Shown here in pieces: positions 6,257-11,193 of a DNA stretch of 11,193 nt (positions within the stretch are counted from its first letter, which is position 1; each line of letters begins with the position of its first letter). Made by a program: the position numbers and the translations under genes. The notes below the pieces were generated by a model, which saw nothing but the letters and a program-made list of their open reading frames with translations, did not search any database and was not told the DNA's origin. Source of the DNA: Subdoligranulum variabile (lineage in GTDB: Bacteria > Bacillota > Clostridia > Oscillospirales > Ruminococcaceae); contig QAKI01000029.1 of NCBI GenBank assembly GCA_003343905.1, positions 1-11,193 on the forward strand, written 5' to 3'.

Positions 6257-7704
6257 TGTACCTTTATTTTAAGTATTTCATTAACTTGAATCGGATTTAA
6301 CTCCAAATAATCGATCTTACGCTTCAAATTCTCCGTGAATTTATTTTCATCCTCAAATGCAAGGCAACTCCTATCACCTAATAAAGAGTCAAAAAAACAA
6401 ACAGGGCAATAAGGCAATCTATAACATTTTTTGCAGTCAGAAAAAGACGAGTATATTTTTTCATTGTATATATCTGCAATATTTATATAATCTATATTTA
6501 CGGAATTGTTATCAACATTTCCTAATACATTTCGGTGACTAATCTTCTCACAAGCTAAAATATCACCATTTGTACTTAAAAAAAATTTTCTACTGAAAGG
6601 CCAACACGTACCACTAGGTGTATATACTATATCATTTAAACCTGTGTTCACAAAAAGATCATTATATGTCTGATACTGAATATCTAAAAGAGCATTAGCA
6701 AATTTGACCATTTCCATAAACCCCGATGTATAAGGATGCAAATTTTCAGTTATCGCATCCAAGTCTTTACCTTCTATCAAATCATCGGGCATTTTTCTAT
6801 ACATCGTTTTAAACGTCTCTTTCTGTGATTCCTTTACATTTCTTGTACTCAATGGGCTAAATCGAGGTGTTTTTCCATACTTTTTCTTAATAAAAGAAAA
6901 CACGGACTGTATATCATTCTTTCGATGGATAACAACATTAAAATCTACATTTCGTTCAAAATGTAACGGATATTTATTCTTGTATAAGTCCAAATTATTG
7001 ATTATTTTATCATACAAATCTCTTCTATCCTCACCCACTCTATATACTGAAGCATCAAAATCACCGTCTAGACTCACAAGAATTTTAAAGTTTTTATTCA
7101 CTAAATCATCAAGATATTTGTCTAGTAACAATCCATTAGTGGTCATGGAATAAGTAAAACGCAATCTATCTGATTTCAGATGTTCCGTATAATTCAACAC
7201 TTTTTTTATAAAGGAATAATTAAGCAATGGTTCCCCACCATAGAAAGCTATATCTACTTCTTTTGAACACAAAGTATCCCCCCATAGTTCCATCAAATAG
7301 TCTAACAGTTTTTTTGCCGTCTCAAATCCCAGTTTACCTTGTTTGTTTATTAAGGAAGATTCTTCGTAAAGATCATTAAAACAACAATATTTACATTTCA
7401 AATTACATGAGTTCGTCACCTCAAAAATTATCTGGCCTACGTGAATTAAACTATCTCTTACTTGAGATCTATCAAATTTCACAATTTTATGTTCAAAGGT
7501 TTCATTATTGAATAGTCCATGTTTTTTTAAATAAGCAACTTTTCTCTCATAATATTTTCGAGATTTACCGGTCTTATACTCGTCTTTAAACATCTGACGT
7601 ATTATATGCGACATTTTCGGATGAACAAACGAAAGACTTCTTCCTCTATAAGAAAATAGATAAAGATTACCTTTCCTTGATTCTATAAGGTGGATTGTAT
7701 TCAT
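6253..7704 (-). CDS. Radical SAM/SPASM peptide maturase, GG-Bacteroidales type
   Basis: A 483-aa protein. Residues 1-85 form an N-terminal peptide-recognition-like section. The radical SAM motif is CNLKCKYC (Cys100, Cys104, Cys107), followed by the SAM-binding AFYGGEPLLN strand (GGEP at about 156-159), the TTNG strand (about 188-191) and LVSLDGD (about 209-215). The C-terminal SPASM region has Cys367 (GTCWPF), Cys385 (GDILACEK), Cys424xxCys427, Cys433xxCys436 and Cys447, enough ligands for two auxiliary iron-sulfur clusters. Such enzymes start radical chemistry on a precursor by cleaving SAM, often forming bonds to Cys sulfur or between carbons. It is the first gene of the minus-strand operon and overlaps its partner by four bases. 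All catalytic motifs look intact. Which bond it makes in this core cannot be read from sequence. Confidence 0.93.
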   Translation of the reverse strand: MNTIHLIESRKGNLYLFSYRGRSLSFVHPKMSHIIRQMFKDEYKTGKSRKYYERKVAYLKKHGLFNNETFEHKIVKFDRSQVRDSLIHVGQIIFEVTNSCNLKCKYCCFNDLYEESSLINKQGKLGFETAKKLLDYLMELWGDTLCSKEVDIAFYGGEPLLNYSFIKKVLNYTEHLKSDRLRFTYSMTTNGLLLDKYLDDLVNKNFKILVSLDGDFDASVYRVGEDRRDLYDKIINNLDLYKNKYPLHFERNVDFNVVIHRKNDIQSVFSFIKKKYGKTPRFSPLSTRNVKESQKETFKTMYRKMPDDLIEGKDLDAITENLHPYTSGFMEMVKFANALLDIQYQTYNDLFVNTGLNDIVYTPSGTCWPFSRKFFLSTNGDILACEKISHRNVLGNVDNNSVNIDYINIADIYNEKIYSSFSDCKKCYRLPYCPVCFFDSLLGDRSCLAFEDENKFTENLKRKIDYLELNPIQVNEILKIKVQ

Positions 7705-7727
7705 AATATCAGTAATATTTTCGGCTA

Positions 7728-7757
7728 CAAGATAGACTAATATATCTAAAGAACAAA
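7728..7757 (-). promoter_or_regulatory. Candidate promoter of the RiPP operon
   Basis: On the minus strand a TTTG -33 box (7757-7754) is followed after exactly 19 bases by TATCTTG (7734-7728), a near match to the Bacteroidales -7 box TAnnTTTG. The expected start point would fall about 15-20 bases before the maturase ATG at 7704. The spacing is right but the -7 box is imperfect, so the call is tentative. It is the best match I found between 7704 and 7860. Confidence 0.35.
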
Positions 7758-7860
7758 ATAAATCAAGATCAAAATCTTTCTCTAGTGCGACACAATATCA
7801 TTTCTATGTAAGATTTATGATGTGACAGCAATAAGATGTATCGTCTTTCATTTTCATACA

Positions 7861-8031
7861 TTACCAGTTTTTCCAAAAAAGTAAACACATGGGATGATCG
7901 CACATCACGGGGCTTTCCTCAACATGGACACCCCGCGGGTGAGTCCGATACTCGCATAATGGCACCGTAGTGCCGCCTCCACCCGTATCTAACCTTTTTC
8001 GGAGAGGAGGCAAAGGACATGGACCTTCCAT
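7861..8031 (-). CDS. Possible small protein of 56 aa, unknown
   Basis: A minus-strand frame from ATG 8031 to TAA 7861 encodes 56 residues rich in Pro, Gly, Cys and His, including CPLPPLRKR, TVPLCEYRTHPRG and VMCDHPMC. The frame stays open for another 20 or so codons upstream (HGYGKGTFIDAAGNAFSC just before the ATG) until a TAA near 8105, which is more than chance in this composition would easily give. It may be the tail of a longer decayed gene or a conserved small frame near recombinase genes. I have a faint memory of similar wording in Bacteroidales hypothetical proteins but cannot confirm it. No domain is recognised and no ribosome-binding site stands out. Confidence 0.25.
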   Translation of the reverse strand: MEGPCPLPPLRKRLDTGGGGTTVPLCEYRTHPRGVHVEESPVMCDHPMCLLFWKNW

Positions 8032-8147
8032 GAGGGGACACGAGAAAGCGTTTCCGGCGGCATCAATAAATGTGCCCTTCCCATAACCATGTAATAGCCC
8101 GCGGGTTTATATTACGCTCTGTTATTCATAATAAAGACAGAACCTGT

Positions 8148-9370
8148 ATGGCAACCATCAAATTAAAATTCCGTCCGTCGACGGTACGGGGCAAGGCGGG
8201 TACGCTCTGTTACCAGCTCTGCCACCGTCAGGAGAACAGACAGATCACCACCGACATGCGGATATTCCCCGAATGGTGGGACGAAACGAGACGCAGGCTT
8301 GTCACTCTCCCCGGCAATGAGGAGATTATCACTGGCTATCATAAGCGCACCGAGCGGGAGATGCGGATTGTCCGTGAGATTATCCGCGAGCTGGACTGTG
8401 GCGGAGAGGCGTACACCTTATCCGAAATAATCAACCGTTACCGCAGCCTGCCTCCCGAACCTTGTTTCTTAGACTATCTCGGGAAAGAGGCCGGCCGGCT
8501 CAGGGAGAACGCGCGATACGGCACCGCCCGTAACTACCGGCGTGCGATGGAGAGTCTCTCCACTTTCCTGAACGATAAGGATATCCCTTTCTCCGCCCTC
8601 GATTCTGCCCTGGTCCGTCGCTACGAGGCATGGCTGCGAGGGCGGAAGGTGGATCGGAACAGCTGCTCGTTCTACATGCGGGTTCTGCGTGCCGCCTACA
8701 ACAAGGGCGTGAGGGAGGGTCTCGCGACGCAGGATTTCCCGTTTGGTGGGGTCTATACGGGCGTGGCCCGTACGCCGAAACGCGCCGTGGATGGGGAGAC
8801 TGTCCTCGCGTTGCAACGGCTGGACCTGTCGGTCTCGCCCGCCCTCGCACTCTCAAGGGACCTGTTCGTGTTCGGCTACTGCGCCCGGGGAATGACGTTC
8901 GTGGATATGGCGTATTTGCGAAAGGAGAACGTGAGCGAGGGACGGTTCACCTATCGCCGTCACAAGACCGGCCAGCGTCTGACCATCCGCGTGGAACCGT
9001 GTATGGAAGCGATACTGAAGTTGTACACGCGGGCCCGTCCGGAAAGCCCCTACGTCTTCCCGATCCTTACAGACACGGATCCGGAACGGGCATACCGCCA
9101 ATATCGGACCGGGTTGAACTACCACAACCGGAAGCTGAAACGGCTGGGCGGACTGCTCGGCATACCGCTCCCCTGTCCTCCTATACGCCGCGCCACAGCT
9201 GGGCCACCGCCGCGCGTGACCGTGGCGTGCCATTGGCTGTCATCAGCGCGGGAATGGGACATAGCAGCGAAAAGACTACGCTTATTTATCTGGATTCTTT
9301 GGACAATGCCGTGATAGACAACGCAAACGAGCGGATTCTAAGGGATTTGAACGATACCGTTTCTAAGTAA
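8148..9370 (+). pseudogene. Tyrosine recombinase (capsule-switch integrase type) with a one-base frameshift
   Basis: Starting at ATG 8148 (MATIKLKFRPSTV) the frame gives an Arm-type N-terminus, a SAM-like core-binding domain (about residues 105-200) and the first catalytic Arg247 in GYCARGMTFVDM, with Lys273 in RRHKTGQ. The frame then goes wrong at CTCCCCTG (C4 run 9170-9173) and ends at a stop at 9312-9314. In the -1 frame the expected end follows: LSSYTPRHSWATAARDRGVP with the second Arg, GMGHSSEKTTLIYL with the His and Tyr nucleophile, and NDTVSK at TAA 9368-9370. Adding one C restores an unbroken protein of about 407 aa, normal for the family. In Bacteroidales such enzymes sit beside upxY and flip nearby promoters. 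As read, the protein lacks the Tyr and should be inactive unless the ribosome slips, the run varies, or the base is a sequencing error. Upstream in-frame ATGs from 8070 precede the usual family start. Confidence 0.88.
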
Positions 9371-9381
9371 GATGTGGTACA
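9355..9381 (+). repeat. Left arm of the inverted repeat (recombination site)
   Basis: TACCGTTTCTAAGTAAGA at 9355-9372 is followed by three non-matching bases and GGTACA (9376-9381). The same pattern occurs inverted at 9662-9688: 18 of 18 outer bases and 6 of 6 inner bases match. The arm overlaps the last codons and the stop of the recombinase gene, so inversion would keep the C-terminus intact because the crossover lies inside the shared core. Confidence 0.93.
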
Positions 9382-9387
9382 AATATA
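9380..9387 (-). promoter_or_regulatory. Invertible promoter -7 box, pointing away from upxY
   Basis: The minus strand reads TATATTTG, an exact match to the Bacteroidales -7 consensus TAnnTTTG, partly overlapping the inner end of the left repeat arm. Transcription would start near 9373 and run left, antisense to the recombinase gene. After inversion the same box would sit against the right arm and drive upxY. No clear TTTG -33 box lies 19-21 bases upstream, only an A/T-rich tract, so strength is uncertain. Confidence 0.65.
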
Positions 9388-9533
9388 TGGTAAAGGTAAT
9401 AATTTTCATTAAAAAAAGCAATGAGAAACAGCCGGATTTATTTTCCTGTTTTACCCCCCCCCTGTTTCAATTTACTGATTATCAGTATATTAAAAATAAA
9501 TATAGAATGATTCCAAATAATGGAGGAATAAGG

Positions 9534-9680
9534 ATGCGGGATGGAAGGAGGCCATTCCTTTTCCCTATCCGGATGTATTTCCGAGTACGGAACCGAGCAA
9601 ACCGAGCAAAAAAACACTTCCGTGTCGATGTATACGACTGGCTATCAATGAAAAAGAAAGATGTACCGTCTCTTACTTAG
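9534..9680 (+). CDS. Possible small basic protein of 48 aa inside the invertible segment
   Basis: ATG 9534 follows a good ribosome-binding-like GGAGG at about 9522-9526 and opens a frame of 48 codons, MRDGRRPFLFPIRMYFRVRN and on, ending DVPSLT at a stop inside the right repeat arm. It is strongly basic (many Arg and Lys) and has no recognised domain. No plus-strand promoter was seen inside the segment, and the frame would reverse with inversion. It may simply be chance; the ribosome-binding-like sequence is the main support. Confidence 0.2.
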   Translation: MRDGRRPFLFPIRMYFRVRNRANRAKKHFRVDVYDWLSMKKKDVPSLT

Positions 9681-9688
9681 AAACGGTA
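9662..9688 (-). repeat. Right arm of the inverted repeat (recombination site)
   Basis: TCTTACTTAGAAACGGTA (9671-9688) is the exact reverse complement of the left arm's 18 bp, and TGTACC (9662-9667) matches its inner GGTACA. This copy is itself two-fold symmetric at its ends, with GTACCGT (9663-9669) facing ACGGTAC (9683-9689). That is the layout of a tyrosine recombinase site with two inverted binding elements around a 13-base centre. Confidence 0.93.
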
Positions 9689-9867
9689 CGGATGCGGGGG
9701 TTACGGATCCCGCCCACTGTAGTCAGGGGCGGCCCACGTGCCGGGATTTCCATAAGGGGAACAGCCGGATTAACCCTGATTGCTGCACCTTGCCGGATTG
9801 GAAAATACGGGAGGCGCAGGAATGAGAAGTATATCTTTTTTTCAACCCGTCCATCCCGATTTTTCCA
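9689..9867 (+). promoter_or_regulatory. Leader between the invertible segment and upxY
   Basis: About 180 bases separate the right arm from the upxY start. In Bacteroides fragilis the untranslated leader of each capsule operon is where UpxY acts to let RNA polymerase read through, so this is the likely site of action here. A GCGGG...CCCGC pair (about 9694-9713) could form a stem. A short frame opens at ATG 9822 behind a GGAG-like sequence and lies one frame off upxY across a T7 run (9836-9842). No terminator with a clear U-run was recognised. Confidence 0.5.
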
Positions 9868-10425
9868 TTGGAGACAGAAGCGCATACCGCCGAACACTGG
9901 TTCGCCCTGAAAGTATTCTACAACAAGGTCTTCGACATCGAAGAGCTGTTGAAAAAGGACGCCCTGCAGACCTATATCCCCTGCGAGGAGGCCCTTGTTG
10001 AGCGCGCCGGCGTGCGGAAGAAAGTCCGCCGCCCGCTTATCAGCTCGCTCATGTTCTTCCGTTCCACGGCCAGGCAGGCCACGGAAGTGCAGCGGGTGCT
10101 GACAGACAAGGTGATCCTGTATACAAGGCAGGAGGGACTGAAGAAAATTCCTTTTGCCATTCCCGAACGGGAGATGAACATCTTCATGCTGGTCACCTCG
10201 TCCGGCGAGCGCGGGATGGAGTACCTTGGCGAGGACAGCCCCAAGTTCCACTGCGGTTGCCGTGTGCGGGTCACCGACGGGAAGTTCAAGGGCGCAGAGG
10301 GTGTCATCTGCCGCATCAGGAAGGACAGCTGCCTAGTGGTCGTCATCCGGGGCGTATGCGCCGTCGCCACCTCTTACATCCCGCGGGCCTTCCTGCGACG
10401 GCTCGGAGAAGATGAAACCGTGTAG
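9868..10425 (+). CDS. upxY: UpxY-family transcription antiterminator (NusG-like)
   Basis: A 185-aa protein. Residues 9-110 form a NusG N-terminal-like domain beginning EHWFALKVFYNKVFDIEELL, with TYIPCEEALVERAGVRKKVR and RPLISSLMFF, the usual opening of UpxY proteins. Residues about 130-175 are a KOW domain with the VRVTDGKFKGAEGVI motif. UpxY proteins bind the elongating polymerase at the leader of their own capsule operon and stop early termination. Here it follows an invertible promoter segment, as expected. The start is a TTG at 9868 because no in-frame ATG lies between it and the TGA at 9823; an ATG at 9822 would join the frame only if the T7 run were one base shorter. No capsule sugar gene follows in the window, so its target operon is not visible. 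Confidence 0.9.
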   Translation: METEAHTAEHWFALKVFYNKVFDIEELLKKDALQTYIPCEEALVERAGVRKKVRRPLISSLMFFRSTARQATEVQRVLTDKVILYTRQEGLKKIPFAIPEREMNIFMLVTSSGERGMEYLGEDSPKFHCGCRVRVTDGKFKGAEGVICRIRKDSCLVVVIRGVCAVATSYIPRAFLRRLGEDETV

Positions 10426-10517
10426 GATTCGGGTTAGGCGGACGGGTGGAGAGGTAAGGAGACCGCAAGGACGCCTGTCCCCTCGTCAACTTGTCAACTC
10501 ATAAATCATAACTCAAA
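10426..10517 (+). other. Gap between upxY and the next gene
   Basis: This 92-bp gap contains a tandem GTCAACTT/GTCAACTC pair (about 10484-10499) just before the next start codon. No promoter box or terminator was recognised, so the next gene is probably read from the upxY transcript. Confidence 0.4.
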
Positions 10518-10907
10518 ATGTCTTCCCTTCCTTCCGGCGTTCGTTTGGTGCGGTTGCTGAACGAGCATTTAAATGATATCATGAACCGCGAGCGTGCGAA
10601 CCAAAACTCGATTCACCTGTATTGCACGGGTCCTTACTGGGTCGCTTTCGAGCGCTCGGCCTATCAGTTGCGCCGCACGTTCCCGGACAGCGAGGTCATG
10701 CCGATGCGCTTGCTCGGCTACCCGTTCCCGGTGGTGATGGTATCCGTGACGGATCGTTCGCTCTGTGCGTATGCAAGGAGGCACATCTTGCGAAGAGACG
10801 ATATGGATTACAAGCAATTGACCGTACCCGGACTCTCCCTTGCGGACTACAGGGAGTGGCACGCCGGCGAGGTGAAAGGGTTGCCTTCATTAAATAAAAT
10901 AGTATGA
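10518..10907 (+). CDS. Unrecognised 129-aa protein in the upxZ position
   Basis: ATG 10518 to TGA 10905-10907 encodes a soluble-looking protein with no signal peptide or membrane helix. It opens GVRLVRLLNEHLNDIMNRER, has a middle SIHLYCTGPYWVAFERSAYQ segment with aromatic residues and a YPFPVVMVSVTD strand, and ends in a helical part with ADYREWHAGEVKGL. Codon use and composition match upxY, and it follows it on the same strand. In Bacteroides the gene after upxY is usually upxZ, whose product blocks UpxY proteins of other capsule loci. I do not see clear UpxZ sequence here, so a trans-inhibitor role is only a positional guess. It may be a Parabacteroides-specific companion of UpxY. Confidence 0.72.
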   Translation: MSSLPSGVRLVRLLNEHLNDIMNRERANQNSIHLYCTGPYWVAFERSAYQLRRTFPDSEVMPMRLLGYPFPVVMVSVTDRSLCAYARRHILRRDDMDYKQLTVPGLSLADYREWHAGEVKGLPSLNKIV

Positions 10908-10953
10908 GTGCCATGCGGAATCATCTTTGAAGGTGAAGGATGGGAGAAGAGAT

Positions 10954-11193
10954 TTATTTTCTATTTTTGTTCTCAGATTTTAGTGTAATACCATTCCTTC
11001 GCAGCAGACGATACACTGTTCCGCTACTGCCTATATTTAATATTTTCTGTATCTCCCTTACCGGTGTTCCGGATTCATAGAGCTGGATGCAGCTTTTCTG
11101 CTTGGCGATGTTGTTTTTGTTGATAAGTGTCTTTCTGCCGAATTTGACACCTTTTTCCTTGGCGATTCTTCTGCCTTCTTGGGTTCTCTCATA
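10954..11193 (-). CDS. Serine recombinase (resolvase/invertase), C-terminal part, runs off the right edge
   Basis: The minus strand from 11193 to TAA 10954 encodes the last 79 residues of a Pin/Hin/Tn3-resolvase-type serine recombinase: YERTQEGRRIAKEKGVKFGR is the long E-helix end leading into DNA binding, then KSCIQLYESGTPVREIQKIL and GSSGTVYRLLRRNGI form the C-terminal helix-turn-helix. The catalytic N-terminal domain with its Ser lies beyond the window. In Bacteroides fragilis a serine invertase (Mpi) flips most capsule promoters, so a serine recombinase next to a capsule switch whose own tyrosine recombinase is broken is noteworthy. It could equally be a transposon resolvase. It converges on the preceding gene with a 46-bp gap. 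Confidence 0.85.
   Translation of the reverse strand, partial: YERTQEGRRIAKEKGVKFGRKTLINKNNIAKQKSCIQLYESGTPVREIQKILNIGSSGTVYRLLRRNGITLKSENKNRK

Larger units (their letters stand above)
7705..8147. other. Divergent intergenic region with an AT-to-GC joint near 7860
   Basis: This stretch separates the minus-strand RiPP operon from the plus-strand recombinase gene. Its left third is as AT-rich as the operon and holds the candidate promoter. From about 7861 it turns GC-rich and contains a small minus-strand frame (7861-8031) and two compact hairpins: GGCAC-CGTA-GTGCC near 7961-7974, and CATGGA (8018-8023) with TCCATG (8027-8032). No clear TAnnTTTG promoter was found for the recombinase gene. The composition step suggests one end of the acquired RiPP segment lies near 7860. 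Confidence 0.5.
9355..9688. other. Invertible promoter segment (phase-variation switch)
   Basis: Two inverted arms enclose 280 bp. The layout of recombinase, inverted repeat, promoter segment, inverted repeat, leader and upxY is the one known for phase-variable capsule loci of Bacteroides and Parabacteroides. Inside are a leftward TATATTTG box close to the left arm, a C9 run (9454-9462), a tandem ACCGAGCAA pair (9592-9609) and a small plus-strand frame (9534-9680). No TAnnTTTG box was found on the plus strand inside the segment, so the orientation given here reads as OFF for upxY. Inversion is inferred from structure; no mixed population can be seen in one sequence. Confidence 0.85.

Noticed and set aside
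7804..7857. A 17-codon minus-strand frame with a CC pair, as a second precursor peptide
   Set aside because: It has no double-glycine leader and is too short; two Cys alone are not evidence.
8469..9233. Several long minus-strand frames opposite the recombinase gene
   Set aside because: They are antisense shadows of GC-rich coding DNA; the plus strand has recombinase motifs throughout and the minus frames have no recognisable domain.
9673..10370. Minus-strand frames across upxY and its leader
   Set aside because: upxY has clear NusG N-terminal and KOW motifs on the plus strand; the minus frames are shadows.
10569..10914. Alternative frames on both strands over the 129-aa gene
   Set aside because: They lack plausible starts and protein-like composition; the plus frame from 10518 has a natural start and fits the upxY direction.
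1..11193. CRISPR arrays, tRNA or rRNA genes
   Set aside because: I saw no regularly spaced repeats of CRISPR size, no tRNA-like cloverleaf with conserved arms and no rRNA-like stretches.

Overview
The window looks like accessory DNA from a member of the Bacteroidales, most likely Parabacteroides or Bacteroides. The evidence is an UpxY-type capsule antiterminator beside a tyrosine recombinase and an invertible promoter, TAnnTTTG-type promoter boxes, a GG-Bacteroidales radical-SAM peptide system, and lipoproteins of the six-bladed beta-propeller type. Species and replicon cannot be fixed from the sequence. Base composition is patchy: very AT-rich from about 361 to 2960 and 3650 to 7860, GC-richer at 1-360, 2960-3090 and from about 7861 onward. 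This suggests a mosaic of acquired and resident pieces.

Left half, minus strand (about 7750 down to 1): a RiPP (ribosomally made, modified peptide) locus. In transcription order it holds a radical SAM/SPASM peptide maturase (7704-6253), a coupled pseudo-rSAM/SPASM partner (6256-5015, ATGA overlap), a 60-residue precursor with a double-glycine leader and a Cys-Ser-Cys-Ser-Cys core (5002-4820), a strong hairpin (4785-4810) and a propeller lipoprotein (4771-3644). After about 600 bp of gene debris come the C-terminal half of a LanC-like cyclase (to 2469), a DXD glycosyltransferase (2455-1757), a second propeller lipoprotein (1735-488) and a 5'-truncated HlyD-type export adaptor that leaves the window at base 1. 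The expected C39-peptidase ABC exporter is not in view.

The debris at about 2960-3650 contains recognisable pieces of unrelated genes: a C69-family dipeptidase fragment (+), an IS66-like accessory protein remnant (-) and the C-terminal end of an MBL-fold hydrolase (+, frameshifted). They sit where insertions and deletions have broken the locus.

Right half, mainly plus strand (8148-10907): a capsule-type regulatory switch. A tyrosine recombinase gene (8148-9370) carries a one-base frameshift at a C4 run that separates its N-terminal and core parts from the second catalytic Arg, the His and the Tyr nucleophile. Its stop codon lies inside one arm of a 27-bp inverted repeat (18 bp perfect; arms 9355-9381 and 9662-9688). 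The 280-bp segment between the arms carries a perfect TATATTTG -7 box pointing left, away from upxY, so the switch reads as OFF for upxY in this molecule. After the right arm come a leader, upxY (9868-10425), an unrecognised 129-aa gene in the place usual for upxZ (10518-10907), and on the opposite strand the C-terminal end of a serine recombinase that runs off the right edge.

Proposed working: the rSAM pair modifies the Cys-rich core, a C39-type exporter (missing here) would cleave after Gly-Gly and export it, and the lipoproteins may act at the envelope. Independently, inversion of the 9355-9688 segment would turn transcription of upxY on or off. In the present orientation the promoter fires antisense through the recombinase gene toward the RiPP operon.
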